This document shows positions 53,548 to 61,191 of a DNA stretch of 64,000 nucleotides, one piece after another; the stretch's first letter is position 1, and each line of letters opens with the position of its first letter. The stretch spans positions 522,725 through 586,724 of the forward strand of contig NZ_LYWY01000039.1 in the NCBI RefSeq assembly GCF_001661915.1, written 5' to 3'. The stretch is from Croceicoccus pelagius. GTDB taxonomy: Bacteria; Pseudomonadota; Alphaproteobacteria; Sphingomonadales; Sphingomonadaceae. The notes under the pieces are model-generated. The model saw nothing but the letters and a program-made list of their open reading frames with translations. It was not told where the DNA came from and searched no databases. Both the position numbers and the translations under genes were made by a program.

Positions 53548-53836
53548 TCACATCACCACAGGCTCTACCCCTACGATAGACTTGAAGCTGGCCTTGATTG
53601 TTTCCTTCCCTATCTCACCATGAGACTCAGGAAAGATGAGGCTGTCGTGGACTGGAAGTGATGGAATGTGATGGTCGAAGGCCAGCACCTCCATAGCCGT
53701 AAGCAGGGCCTCGCTTTCGAGATACTGAAGCCGTCCCCAGTCCATCAGTGCATTATCGTCAGGGTCCAGTATCGGTAGCTTCGCCAGAATTGCATCTCCT
53801 GCCGCTCTGATAGGAAACTCAGCGGATAGGTCGATG
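53548..53836 (-). pseudogene. C-terminal part of the split polymerase-like island gene
   Basis: Read on the reverse strand from the IS66 left target copy, the frame continues I-D-L-S-A-E-F and runs open for 95 codons to the stop TGA at 53548. It contains LPVHDSLIFPE, with a His-Asp pair that resembles motif C of family A DNA polymerases. The frame joins exactly to the N-terminal part at 56300 if the IS66 element and one target copy are removed. Confidence 0.75.
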
Positions 53837-53847
53837 GTAAGCGCTGT
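53837..53847 (+). repeat. IS66 left inverted repeat
   Basis: GTAAGCGCTGT, identical to the inverted copy at the right end (56289-56299). The target-site copy GGTCGATG lies immediately to its left. Confidence 0.85.
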
Positions 53848-53922
53848 CGCGGTCCCACCTTGCGCGGTTAATCTGAAGCGTCGAGTTTCCGCGCCCTGAT
53901 CTTCAGGAGGGGCGTTGGTGCT

Positions 53923-54378
53923 ATGACGATGTCATGTGACGATACTGGCACTAGCGGTGTTCAGCGGTTTGAGGTTTTCACCGGCGCGGGCAAGCGGCGG
54001 GATTGGCCGCCGGAAGTGAAGGCCTCGATTGTTGCGGAGAGCTATTCAGGGATGGAGACGGTGAGCGCGGTCGCGCGCCGTCATGGCCTGGTTCCTTCGC
54101 AACTCTTCACCTGGCGCCGCCAGCTGCGCGAGCAGATGGAGGAGCACGGCTTCATGGTTTCGGAGACCACGAAGCCGGAGCCGACCTTCGTTCCGGCAGT
54201 GATCGACGTGATGCCCGATCCCGATCCGGCACCGAAGAACAAGCCTGTGCGCCGACGGCGGCGCAGCAAGGCCAGTACGGTGGAACTGGAAGTGGACGGG
54301 ATCACGGTGAAGATCGCTCGTGGAGCAGATGCGGGCACGATCTCGGCAGTTATCACTGCGCTGAGAGAGACGCGATGA
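53923..54378 (+). CDS. tnpA: IS66-family accessory protein TnpA
   Basis: 151 residues. It holds a helix-turn-helix at about 28-60 (WPPEVKASIVAESYSGMETVSAVARRHGL, then LFTWRRQLRE) and an Arg-rich linker, followed by ELEVDGITVKIARGADAGTISAVI, the usual IS66 Orf1 tail. It is required for IS66 transposition. Its stop overlaps the start of tnpB by ATGA. Start 53923 gives MTMSCDD; 53929 is the alternative. Confidence 0.93.
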   Translation: MTMSCDDTGTSGVQRFEVFTGAGKRRDWPPEVKASIVAESYSGMETVSAVARRHGLVPSQLFTWRRQLREQMEEHGFMVSETTKPEPTFVPAVIDVMPDPDPAPKNKPVRRRRRSKASTVELEVDGITVKIARGADAGTISAVITALRETR

Positions 54379-54731
54379 TCGGGCCTGGTGCTGGCGCGAA
54401 GGTGATGTTCGCAACGCGCCCGGTGGACTTTCGCAAGGGACCGGACTCGCTCGCGGCGCTGGTGGCCGCCGAGTATGGCGGCAAGCCCTATTCGGGCGTT
54501 ATCTATGTGTTCCGCGCCAAGCGCGCGGACCGGATCAAGATGATCTGGTGGGACGGAACGGGCCTGTGCCTGATGGCCAAGAGGCTGGAGCAAGGTGCGT
54601 TCAAGTGGCCCCGGATTCAGGACGGCGTGATGCGGCTGACCGCCGCACAACTGGGCGCTTTGCTGGAGGGACTGGACTGGCGGCGTGTCCACGGCGGACG
54701 TCGCCCGAAGGCGCCGCAGATTGCCGCTTGA
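54375..54731 (+). CDS. tnpB: IS66-family accessory protein TnpB
   Basis: 118 residues from ATG 54375, which overlaps the tnpA stop. It carries the family signature RPVDFRKGPDSLAALV and GVIYVFRAKRADRIKMIWWDGTGLCLMAKRLE, both diagnostic of IS66 Orf2. The role is unclear but it is essential for IS66 transposition. Confidence 0.96.
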   Translation: MIGPGAGAKVMFATRPVDFRKGPDSLAALVAAEYGGKPYSGVIYVFRAKRADRIKMIWWDGTGLCLMAKRLEQGAFKWPRIQDGVMRLTAAQLGALLEGLDWRRVHGGRRPKAPQIAA

Positions 54732-54762
54732 CGGGATACCGCACCACTGATTCAGTGTCTCC

Positions 54763-56286
54763 ATGCTGATCGAAGCGGACCTGCCCGAAGACGTCGAAGC
54801 GCTGCGAGCGCTCGTGCGCGAACAGGCCCGTGAGCTCGATACTCTCAAGACATTCCGCGATGAGGTCGAGCGCCTGCGCGCGATCATCGAAGCGATGCAG
54901 CGTCACCGGTTCGGTCGCCGTTCCGAGCAACTTGATCCCGACCAGTTCGAGCTTGCCCTTGAGGAAGTCGAAGCAGCCCTGGCCGTAGCCGAACACGCGC
55001 AGGAGCAGGCGAGCAAGCAGAAGGCCGAGCGCCCGCGCAAGACCAACCGTGGCTCGCTTCCGACGCATCTGGAACGGATCGAGCAGGTTGTCGATGTTGA
55101 GAGCCATGACTGCCCCTGCTGCGGCGGTGCTCTCCACCAGATTGGCGAAGATGTCTCCGAACGCCTCGACGTGGTTCCGGCAACCTTCCGCGTGCTGGTC
55201 ACGCGTCGTCCCCGCTACGGTTGTCGCTCATGCGAGAGCGGCGTGGTCCAGGCTCCGGCACCAGCCCGTATTGTCGAAGGAGGCATCCCGACCGAAGCGT
55301 TGATCGCGCAGGTGCTGGTCTCCAAGTACGCCGATCACCTGCCGCTTTACCGGCAGGCGCAGATCTATGCCCGGCAAGGCGTTCAGCTTGACCGTTCGAC
55401 GCTTGCCGACTGGGTTGGCCGGGCGGCCTGGTATTTGCGCCCCTTGCGCGATCATGCCCTCGAAGAACTGCGACGATCTGGGCGCTTGTTCGCCGACGAG
55501 ACCACGGCACCGGTGCTCGATCCAGGACGAGGCAGAACCAAGATCGGTCAGCTATGGGCCTATGCCCGCGATGATCGACCCTGGGGCGGCAGCGATCCGC
55601 CGATGGTCGTCTACGTCTATGCCGCCGATCGGAAGGCCGAACGGCCCGAAGCACATCTCGAGGGTTTTGCAGGCATCCTGCAGGTCGATGGCTATGGCGG
55701 CTACGCTGCTCTTGCCCGCCGTCGCGGCGACGTGACCCTCGCGCTCTGCTGGGCGCATGTCCGACGCAAGTTCTACGAACTGGCAGACAGCTCGCCGGTC
55801 GCATCAGATGTGCTGCGCCGCATCGCCGAACTCTATGCAATCGAAGACGAGGTGCGGGGATTGTCGGCGCGGCAACGCCAGACCGTCCGCCATGCACGGA
55901 GCAGGCCCATCGTGGATGATCTCCACCAGTATCTCGACACCCGTGCCCGGCAGATCAGCACCAAGAGCAGGCTCGGTGAAGCGATCCGCTATGCGCTCAC
56001 CCGGTGGGATGGCCTCCTCCGGTTCCTTGATGATGGCCGCATCGATCTCGACAACAACACCGTCGAGCGCTCCATCCGCCCGCTCGCCCTCAATCGCAAA
56101 AATGCGCTGTTCGCCGGTTCCGACGAAGGCGGCGACAACTGGGCGGTGATCGCCACGCTCATCGAAAACTGCAAACTGAACGGTATCGAGCCGAACGCCT
56201 GGCTGACAGCCACTCTCTCGAGCCTCGCCAACGGTCACCCGGCCAACCGCGTCGGCGAACTCATGCCCTGGGGCGACGTGGGCTGA
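54763..56286 (+). CDS. tnpC: IS66-family transposase TnpC
   Basis: 507 residues, full length for the family. A coiled-coil N-terminus (residues about 10-50), a zinc-binding region with CPCCGGALHQIGEDVSERLDV, then the DDE domain: RLFADETTAPVLDPG (first Asp), LQVDGYGGYAAL (second Asp), and the end with DDGRIDLDNNTVERSIRPLALNRKNALFAGSDEGG (Glu near VERSIRP). No disruption is seen, so the element may still be active. Confidence 0.96.
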   Translation: MLIEADLPEDVEALRALVREQARELDTLKTFRDEVERLRAIIEAMQRHRFGRRSEQLDPDQFELALEEVEAALAVAEHAQEQASKQKAERPRKTNRGSLPTHLERIEQVVDVESHDCPCCGGALHQIGEDVSERLDVVPATFRVLVTRRPRYGCRSCESGVVQAPAPARIVEGGIPTEALIAQVLVSKYADHLPLYRQAQIYARQGVQLDRSTLADWVGRAAWYLRPLRDHALEELRRSGRLFADETTAPVLDPGRGRTKIGQLWAYARDDRPWGGSDPPMVVYVYAADRKAERPEAHLEGFAGILQVDGYGGYAALARRRGDVTLALCWAHVRRKFYELADSSPVASDVLRRIAELYAIEDEVRGLSARQRQTVRHARSRPIVDDLHQYLDTRARQISTKSRLGEAIRYALTRWDGLLRFLDDGRIDLDNNTVERSIRPLALNRKNALFAGSDEGGDNWAVIATLIENCKLNGIEPNAWLTATLSSLANGHPANRVGELMPWGDVG

Positions 56287-56288
56287 AA

Positions 56289-56299
56289 ACAGCGCTTAC
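56289..56299 (-). repeat. IS66 right inverted repeat
   Basis: ACAGCGCTTAC on the plus strand, the inverted copy of the left end. The target copy GGTTGATG follows directly at 56300-56307 and differs by one base from the left target copy. Confidence 0.85.
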
Positions 56300-57329
56300 G
56301 GTTGATGCTATGCTTCTCGATGAAAGTCGCTTTCGTCGCCGTAGGCCAGCGGACATGGCGCTTGCCATGACCAAGGGTCATCGTCACCCACTGCTTCACG
56401 ACATCGCGGGGGATGCCTTCGACTTCATACGGGTCTTCTTCCAGTATGGCTCCTGGGAGGTAGCCTTGGCCGACCAAGATGCTCAGGTGACTGGCACGGA
56501 TATCAACCTCTATGGTCGTTTCTCCGTTGATAAGGATCGCTCTCCTGTCGCGCTTCTTCGCGGTCTGGAAGCTCTCGCTACCCAAGGCGGTTAACCGTCC
56601 ACCAGCGTCCCATGCGAAGTCAGGCAGGTCCCCGTTGGCAAAGATACGCCGTAGGAAGACTGGCCTATGCGGCTCAACCGTCTGGTCCCACAGAAAGGAG
56701 TTCAACCTGTCCATGCGTTCTACCATCTTGGCAGCGTGGGGCGCAGAAGGATCGAAATGCATGGTCCGACCGTAAGCCGCCTCACGCCTGTCGGCCCGCT
56801 TCGCTGCCCTGAGAACTACCGACGCTTGCCTAGGCTTCTCGGTGCGCCTTTCGCGAATGAAATGCTCATTCCACGTTGACCATGTGATGCCTTGCTCAGC
56901 GAACCAGTCACGAAGCCAGTCTGTTGCCCTGTAGCGGGCACAACGACCCCATGTGGGCTGTTTTTTGCCTCCGGTAAACTCGCTCTGGGTGTATTGCCGA
57001 GTCCCAGCAACGAAGTCGATCATCAACCCCTTCATCGGCTCAATCACGGCGTTGAACGGGCGATAACCTACGATTTCACCGCTGAACGAATTGGCACTCA
57101 TCGACCGATAGAGCCACCCGCCGTTCTCCGCTGGATCATGCTCCAATAGGTCCGCAATCAATGCGCCGAAAGCCTTCCGTCGAGCAGCGTTGGGATTGCG
57201 TGTCTCCTGATGAAGTAGCTTACGGATCAATACGTTGCAGAACTTCTTACACGTTTCGGAATGTGGTTGTGCGGCAAGCGTTGAGTAGCGAGCGTTCTGA
57301 AGCTCGGGAGCGGTGTATAGCTTGGTCAT
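56300..57329 (-). pseudogene. N-terminal part of a split, polymerase-like island protein
   Basis: From ATG 57329 on the reverse strand the frame runs 343 codons to the IS66 target site. It starts MTKLYTAPELQNARYSTLAAQ. Residues about 273-285 (IEVDIRASHLSIL) resemble polymerase motif A, and PRDVVKQWVTMTLGHGK at 307-323 resembles the R-x3-K O-helix of family A polymerases. With the C-terminal fragment (53548-53836) the protein would be 436 residues. It is of the type of island proteins with a conserved VELDYSGLHP segment. The polymerase assignment is inferred from motif order alone; no exonuclease domain is seen. Confidence 0.7.
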
Positions 57330-57817
57330 CGGTCGATTATGCTCATGCTCGCAGGGTACGAGGGTTCGTAGCTCGTGCGTTGGGCCTAATCGGCACGACA
57401 GCGGCATCGTGCTTTGAACACCTGACTGGGAAATGTCTGGGAGGGATGGGGCGGGACGGGAAGGCGCATGGGCCAAGCCTAATGCGATTCAGGAAACCTG
57501 TAGGATATCACCTTTCACGAGATGAACGGGTTGAGGGAGACCCTGGAGTCATTGGCATAGGACGGGTCTTCTCCCTTTTAGGGTCCCATCTCAGCCGACT
57601 CTGGATTCCTCCCCAAGCCTTGGCGAAGGAGTTTCAAAAATACCGTTAAAGGCTCTGGCTTGTTGTTGTTCTCGAAGGCTAGAGCAAGGGGGCCTCTCGC
57701 CGAACTGACGGCTATCGGTCAAGCGTCACGCGAAGCCGGATGACTGCAATTGGGGTGGAAAGCGGACACCACCCATCAGAAGGAATATGCACAAGCAGAT
57801 TTCTTGAGCGGAGGGAC

Positions 57818-57890
57818 TCACGGGCGGGAGTCGAACCCGCCAAGACGAAACATTGCTGTTTCGCCCACGCCGACCGTGTCAGAGCCGAAC
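57818..57890 (-). other. tRNA-like relic
   Basis: The reverse strand contains a T-arm-like hairpin, GGCGGGTTCGACTCCCGCC, after a 6-bp stem CGAAAC/GTTTCG with a six-base loop (AGCAAT). An outer stem of only five pairs with a bulge could be drawn. No proper D arm or U33-type anticodon loop is present. It may be a decayed tRNA or an unrelated structured RNA. Confidence 0.3.
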
Positions 57891-58036
57891 TTAGTTTAAC
57901 TGCTCGTCGCTAAGACCGCAATTGGGGTCGCTAGCAGAAATTCCGCTCTTGATCAGCGACCTAGCGAAGCCGCCGGTCGGCTCTCAGGATAAGAGATGCC
58001 TGGGCGGGATGACGGCAATGGGGTGGATTGCGGGCG

Positions 58037-58420
58037 CTATTCTACGTCACTGTATTCTTCGATCAGGCGTGTGGTTTGTTTATATACCGCCCCAGAAATA
58101 TCGCCAGCGTAGCAATATACAGGGACGCCTCCCACCGATCCGGGATGTAGGGACAGACTGACGCATGCACGGTCTGGAAAATTCATCCAAACAATTAAAC
58201 GCCCCTCCATCGCTCTCTGCGGACTAACGTTATTTTTTTGCGCCCAGCGTCTAATTGCGTCCTGCACTATAGGTCGGTCAGCATAAATGCTGCTCTTCCA
58301 TGCCTCTGGATCGGTCTTCTTTATCGCTTCATGGCGTTTGCCCGTTTCATAGCCAAGAGCATAAGCTAGGATGCTACAAACCGAGGCGACTGCGATTAGG
58401 ATTGCAATTTTGCGCATCAC
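58037..58420 (-). CDS. Small exported or membrane-anchored protein, hypothetical
   Basis: 127 residues beginning MMRKIAILIAVASVCSILAYALGYETGKRHE, a signal peptide or N-terminal anchor. The rest is soluble, with two Cys residues (RACVSLSL and VYCYAGDI) that could pair. No family is known to me. It lies between island repeats and is transcribed to the left; composition is more AT-rich than the backbone. Confidence 0.6.
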   Translation of the reverse strand: MMRKIAILIAVASVCSILAYALGYETGKRHEAIKKTDPEAWKSSIYADRPIVQDAIRRWAQKNNVSPQRAMEGRLIVWMNFPDRACVSLSLHPGSVGGVPVYCYAGDISGAVYKQTTRLIEEYSDVE

Positions 58421-58590
58421 GACAAACTACCGCCTTGTCTAACGTCCGCAATCGGGTAGTTTGCTGACATTCCGCTTTTGGACCAAAAACGCAAATAGCT
58501 GCCAGTCCGCTTTTGGAAAACTCGCCAACCGGTCGGGATGACCGAAATGGGGTGGGAAGCAGTCATTCGATCTGCAATAGTTTGAGCGAA

Positions 58591-58842
58591 ATGCAGGACA
58601 CGAATCGAGATTGGATAGAACTGGTCAAAGCGACGCGCCAAAAGTTCGGTGTGTCGATCCAAGAAGCTCATGACCTGATTTTTGCCGACGATGAAATGCG
58701 TAGATTGGTCGCCTCAAGAATAAATCATAATGCGGAATGCCGCAAAATGGCGTTGCAGGACATCCGAGCATACGGTGAAGCATCTCGCTTCGTGCGCAGT
58801 GGTGACCGGATTAATTTTCGGAAAAGCGACGGACAGCGCTAG
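58591..58842 (+). CDS. Small hypothetical island protein
   Basis: 83 residues from ATG 58591. The sequence MQDTNRDWIELVKATRQKFG then SIQEAHDLIFADDEMRRLVASRINHNAECR forms a helix-rich, charged protein of ordinary composition. The stretch resembles small proteins seen in Sphingomonad islands but cannot be given a name. No strong ribosome binding site is seen (TTGAGCG before the ATG). It ends at the last copy of the repeats. Confidence 0.5.
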   Translation: MQDTNRDWIELVKATRQKFGVSIQEAHDLIFADDEMRRLVASRINHNAECRKMALQDIRAYGEASRFVRSGDRINFRKSDGQR

Positions 58843-58934
58843 TCCGCAATCGGGTCGTTAGCGGAATGACCGCTTTTGACAACGGAGGCAACTGTTCCTC
58901 CAAGTCACCGCAGGGCCACTCCGCACCACGATGA

Positions 58935-59972
58935 TTACCCGCCTGCCTCTTGTCCCTGCATCGGTTCAGGAGAAGGTGACCAGCTTCTTCCAGCCAGCTT
59001 CTGCGCCAGTCGATCTGCCCGAAGGTGCGCATAGCGGAACAGCATCCGAGGGTCCTTATGACCTGAGATTACCGATAATTCGGGGACAGACAGGCCCATC
59101 TCGCAGAAGCGTGACAGTGCCTCATGGCGAAGATCATGGAAGCGAAGGTCTTCAAGGCCCGAACGCTTCTGGACCCGCTTCCATGCCTGCTTGAAGGCGT
59201 TCAGAGTGATGGGGAATAGTTGATCGCCATTTCCACGCTCTAGGTCCGCCAAGAGGAAGAGAGCGCGATCAGTGAGAGGGATAGTGCGCGGCTGGCCTGT
59301 CTTCGTTTGCGGGATGAAGGCGACCCGTCGAGTTGCGTCGACGTTGCTCCAGGTTAGTTCAAGAACCTCGCGCCTCCGAAGGCCCGTCTCGATGGCAAGC
59401 TCGACGATAGGAGCGATGTAAGGGTTGCGACTTGAGGTAAGGGCGTTCCTCAGCGCCTCCACTTCGCCTTCTTCCAGCCGCCTGTCTCGCGCATCGTTGG
59501 CGATGGGCAGGCTGATGAGGCGAACGGGATTGCTGCGGAAGGGGTAGGCCCATTCCTTCGTCGCAATGTCGATAGCGTTGGCGAACAGATATAGCTCTCG
59601 CCTGACCGTTCCCGGTTTCACCTCTGCCAGCCGCCTGTCACGGTAAGAGGCGAAGTCTCCCGGCCTCAGGTTAATCAGTATCGTTGTCATGACAGGATCG
59701 TTCATCATCCGACCAAGCCTTAGGCGCTCTGTGTATGCACTTCGCTTGGTGGGCGTCACCATAGAGCGATACTGCTCCATAAGCTGACCGAGACTCGTGG
59801 CTTTAAGTTGGGCCTCACAGATCGGAAGCTGCCTCTTGTCGATGAGGGCTTCCTGTTCCCGTCCCCAAGCCAGCGCTTCAGCCTTGGTGGGAAAGGTCTT
59901 GTTGCGGGCAGCGTAGCCCTTGCGCCGGACCTGAACGGACCAGCCACCCTTGCGCTTGGTAATCGTCGCCAT
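58935..59972 (-). CDS. int: Tyrosine-type site-specific integrase
   Basis: 345 residues from ATG 59972. The N-terminal part has an arm-binding-type domain (MATITKRKGGWSVQVRRKGYAARNKTF) and a core-binding helix bundle. The catalytic residues are visible: Arg in ETGLRRREVLEL, Lys in PQTKTGQPRTIPL, His-x-x-Arg in FHDLRHEALSRF, His in SGHKDPRMLFRY and the nucleophile Tyr in RYAHLR. It would catalyse integration at, and excision from, tRNA-Pro. It lies 110 bp from attR. It appears intact. Confidence 0.95.
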   Translation of the reverse strand: MATITKRKGGWSVQVRRKGYAARNKTFPTKAEALAWGREQEALIDKRQLPICEAQLKATSLGQLMEQYRSMVTPTKRSAYTERLRLGRMMNDPVMTTILINLRPGDFASYRDRRLAEVKPGTVRRELYLFANAIDIATKEWAYPFRSNPVRLISLPIANDARDRRLEEGEVEALRNALTSSRNPYIAPIVELAIETGLRRREVLELTWSNVDATRRVAFIPQTKTGQPRTIPLTDRALFLLADLERGNGDQLFPITLNAFKQAWKRVQKRSGLEDLRFHDLRHEALSRFCEMGLSVPELSVISGHKDPRMLFRYAHLRADRLAQKLAGRSWSPSPEPMQGQEAGG

Positions 59973-59983
59973 TTTTTGCTCCG

Positions 59984-60007
59984 TGTGATCGGATTGTGAT
60001 CGGAGCG
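59984..60007 (+). promoter_or_regulatory. Right copy of a subterminal repeat, possible integrase arm site
   Basis: TGTGATCGGATTGTGATCGG plus AGCG lies 75 bp inside attR and upstream of the integrase start. It matches the left copy at 21 of 24 positions in the same orientation and consists of two 11-bp units. It could bind the integrase and also affect its promoter. Confidence 0.4.
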
Positions 60008-60081
60008 CCGAAAACGCGACAGATGAGCGACCGTTCTGCATCAAACGGTGCGCTAACATCTTGATTTTCCTGAGCGAATAG

Positions 60082-60133
60082 TTGGTCGGGGAGAGAGGAT
60101 TCGAACCTCCGGCCCCTGCCTCCCGAAGACAGT
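60082..60133. repeat. attR, 52-bp core copy inside the tRNA-Pro gene
   Basis: Identical to 53141-53192. It forms the 3' two thirds of the tRNA gene, so integration restores a functional tRNA. Confidence 0.93.
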
Positions 60134-60159
60134 GCTCTACCAGGCTGAGCTACTCCCCG
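60083..60159 (-). tRNA. tRNA-Pro (anticodon CGG)
   Basis: 77 bases with encoded CCA. The acceptor stem CGGGGAG pairs with CTCCCCG, the D arm is followed by the anticodon loop TTCGGGA (anticodon CGG reading CCG codons), and the T arm is GGAGGTTCGAATCCTC-like. All three stems pair. The gene is the integration site of the island. Its 5' part lies to the right, next to host thyA. Confidence 0.95.
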
Positions 60160-60382
60160 ACCGATCGGTCTGCTGCGGCGCTCTTGCGAGGCTGCGGCGA
60201 GGCAGGTGCGGGCCTATAAGCGGCGCATTTCGTTCTGGCAAGCGGGCAATCGGAAGTTTCTCGACGAATTGTTCGATCCCTTGAGAAAACATGTCCGCAA
60301 GTGTGGAAGCCGTACGCCGAAATCTGGAATAATCCGGCGAATGGGCCAAAGGTGATCGCGCGCGGCGGACAGGATGATGGCA

Positions 60383-61054
60383 ATGCGACACCCCGAGTAC
60401 CAGTACCTCGACCTGATGCAAAACGTGCTGGAGCACGGGGACGAGCGTATCGACCGTACGGGAGTGGGCACCCGGTCGCTATTCGGCGCGATGGCGCGGT
60501 TCGACCTTTCGGACGGGAGCGTGCCAATTCTCACCACCAAGCGGGTCTACTGGAAGACCGCGGTGAAGGAGATGCTCTGGTTCCTGACGGGGCAGACCAA
60601 CATCCGGTCGCTTCTGCGCGACAACGTGCGGATCTGGTCCGACTGGCCCTTGGCGCATTACCGCAAGGAAACTGGCGACAATATCTCGCAGGAGGATTTC
60701 GAGGCGCGAATCGTTGCCGACGACGATTTCGCAGCGCGCTGGGGCGACCTTGGGCCCGTCTATGGCAAGCAGTGGCGCCGCTGGATGGGCAGCGACGGCA
60801 AGGAGCATGACCAGATCGAAACGCTGGTCGACATGCTTCGCAACAATCCGTCGAGCAGGCGCATGCTGTTCCACGGGTGGAACGTTGCGGAATTGGACCG
60901 CATGGCCCTGCCGCCGTGCCACATGGTCTATCAGTATCACGTGACTTCGGACGGGAAGCTCAATTCGCTGATGTTCCAGCGTTCGGCCGATCTTCTGTTG
61001 GGTGCGGTTTTTTTTTCCAGTGTACAATCTTCCGTTGGGTCCACAATCCATTGA
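60383..61054 (+). pseudogene. thyA: Host thymidylate synthase gene, truncated by insertion
   Basis: It begins MRHPEYQYLDLMQ and is clearly thyA through FRSADLLLGA-like QRSADLLLGA, including the active-site Cys in PPCHMVYQYHV. The homologous frame ends at about 61006; the last 15 codons to 61054 are unrelated. The intact gene would be about 298 codons, so about 90 codons including the Asn of the PFN motif are missing. ATGs at 60374 and 60377 are also possible starts. The rest of the gene should lie beyond the inserted element. Confidence 0.9.
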
Positions 61055-61191
61055 GAATTACGCGTTATGTGAAACGAAAGGCAGGATAGTTCTATCTTGT
61101 GGGGGTGAGTGCCTGTCGGGGTGGCCCATGTTGCACATACTCGCGATACTGGTCATAAAATCCCGGAAAAATTTTTTGGAGTGACCAAAAA

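Larger units (their letters stand above)
53837..56299 (+). mobile_element. IS66-family insertion sequence
   Basis: A 2,463-bp element with three genes (tnpA, tnpB, tnpC) bounded by 11-bp inverted repeats GTAAGCGCTGT (53837-53847 and inverted at 56289-56299). The 8-bp flanks are GGTCGATG at 53829-53836 and GGTTGATG at 56300-56307, an 8-bp target duplication with one difference. Size, gene order and terminal bases fit the IS66 group. It interrupts the polymerase-like gene of the island. Confidence 0.92.
57740..58878. repeat. Cluster of related short intergenic repeats
   Basis: At least six copies of a repeat with a core GACCGCAATNGGGT followed after about 12 bases by TCCGCTTTTG lie in 1.1 kb: about 57740-57767, 57912-57952, 58008-58036, 58441-58481, 58537-58567 and 58841-58878. 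Copies differ from each other. The second half often forms the short palindrome AGCGGACATTCCGCT. Elsewhere in the window no copies were noticed. Confidence 0.6.
53141..60133. mobile_element. Genomic island integrated in tRNA-Pro
   Basis: The region is bounded by identical 52-bp copies of the tRNA-Pro 3' end (53141-53192 and 60082-60133), the classic product of integration into a tRNA gene. A tyrosine integrase gene lies at the right end with its 3' end towards the interior. About 6.9 kb includes a large polymerase-like gene (now split by an IS66 element), two small genes, a cluster of repeats and no recognisable conjugation or phage structural genes. The size suggests a small cryptic integrative element that needs outside help to move. 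Confidence 0.9.

Noticed and set aside
57161..57649. 162-codon forward open frame in the island
   Set aside because: It overlaps the N-terminus of the polymerase-like gene on the other strand, has no ribosome binding site and an improbable composition.
57818..57890. Considered as a functional tRNA or tmRNA 3' end
   Set aside because: No D arm, no 7-base anticodon loop with U33 and only a short outer stem; kept only as a relic.
58417..58671. 84-codon reverse open frame overlapping the island repeats
   Set aside because: It reads through two repeat copies and opposes the more protein-like 58591-58842 frame.
57740..58878. Considered as a CRISPR array
   Set aside because: The repeats vary in sequence and spacing, genes lie between them and no cas genes are nearby.
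60374..61054. Considered as a complete short thymidylate synthase of 226 residues
   Set aside because: It lacks the PFN Asn and the whole C-terminal third; the last 15 codons have no similarity to ThyA.
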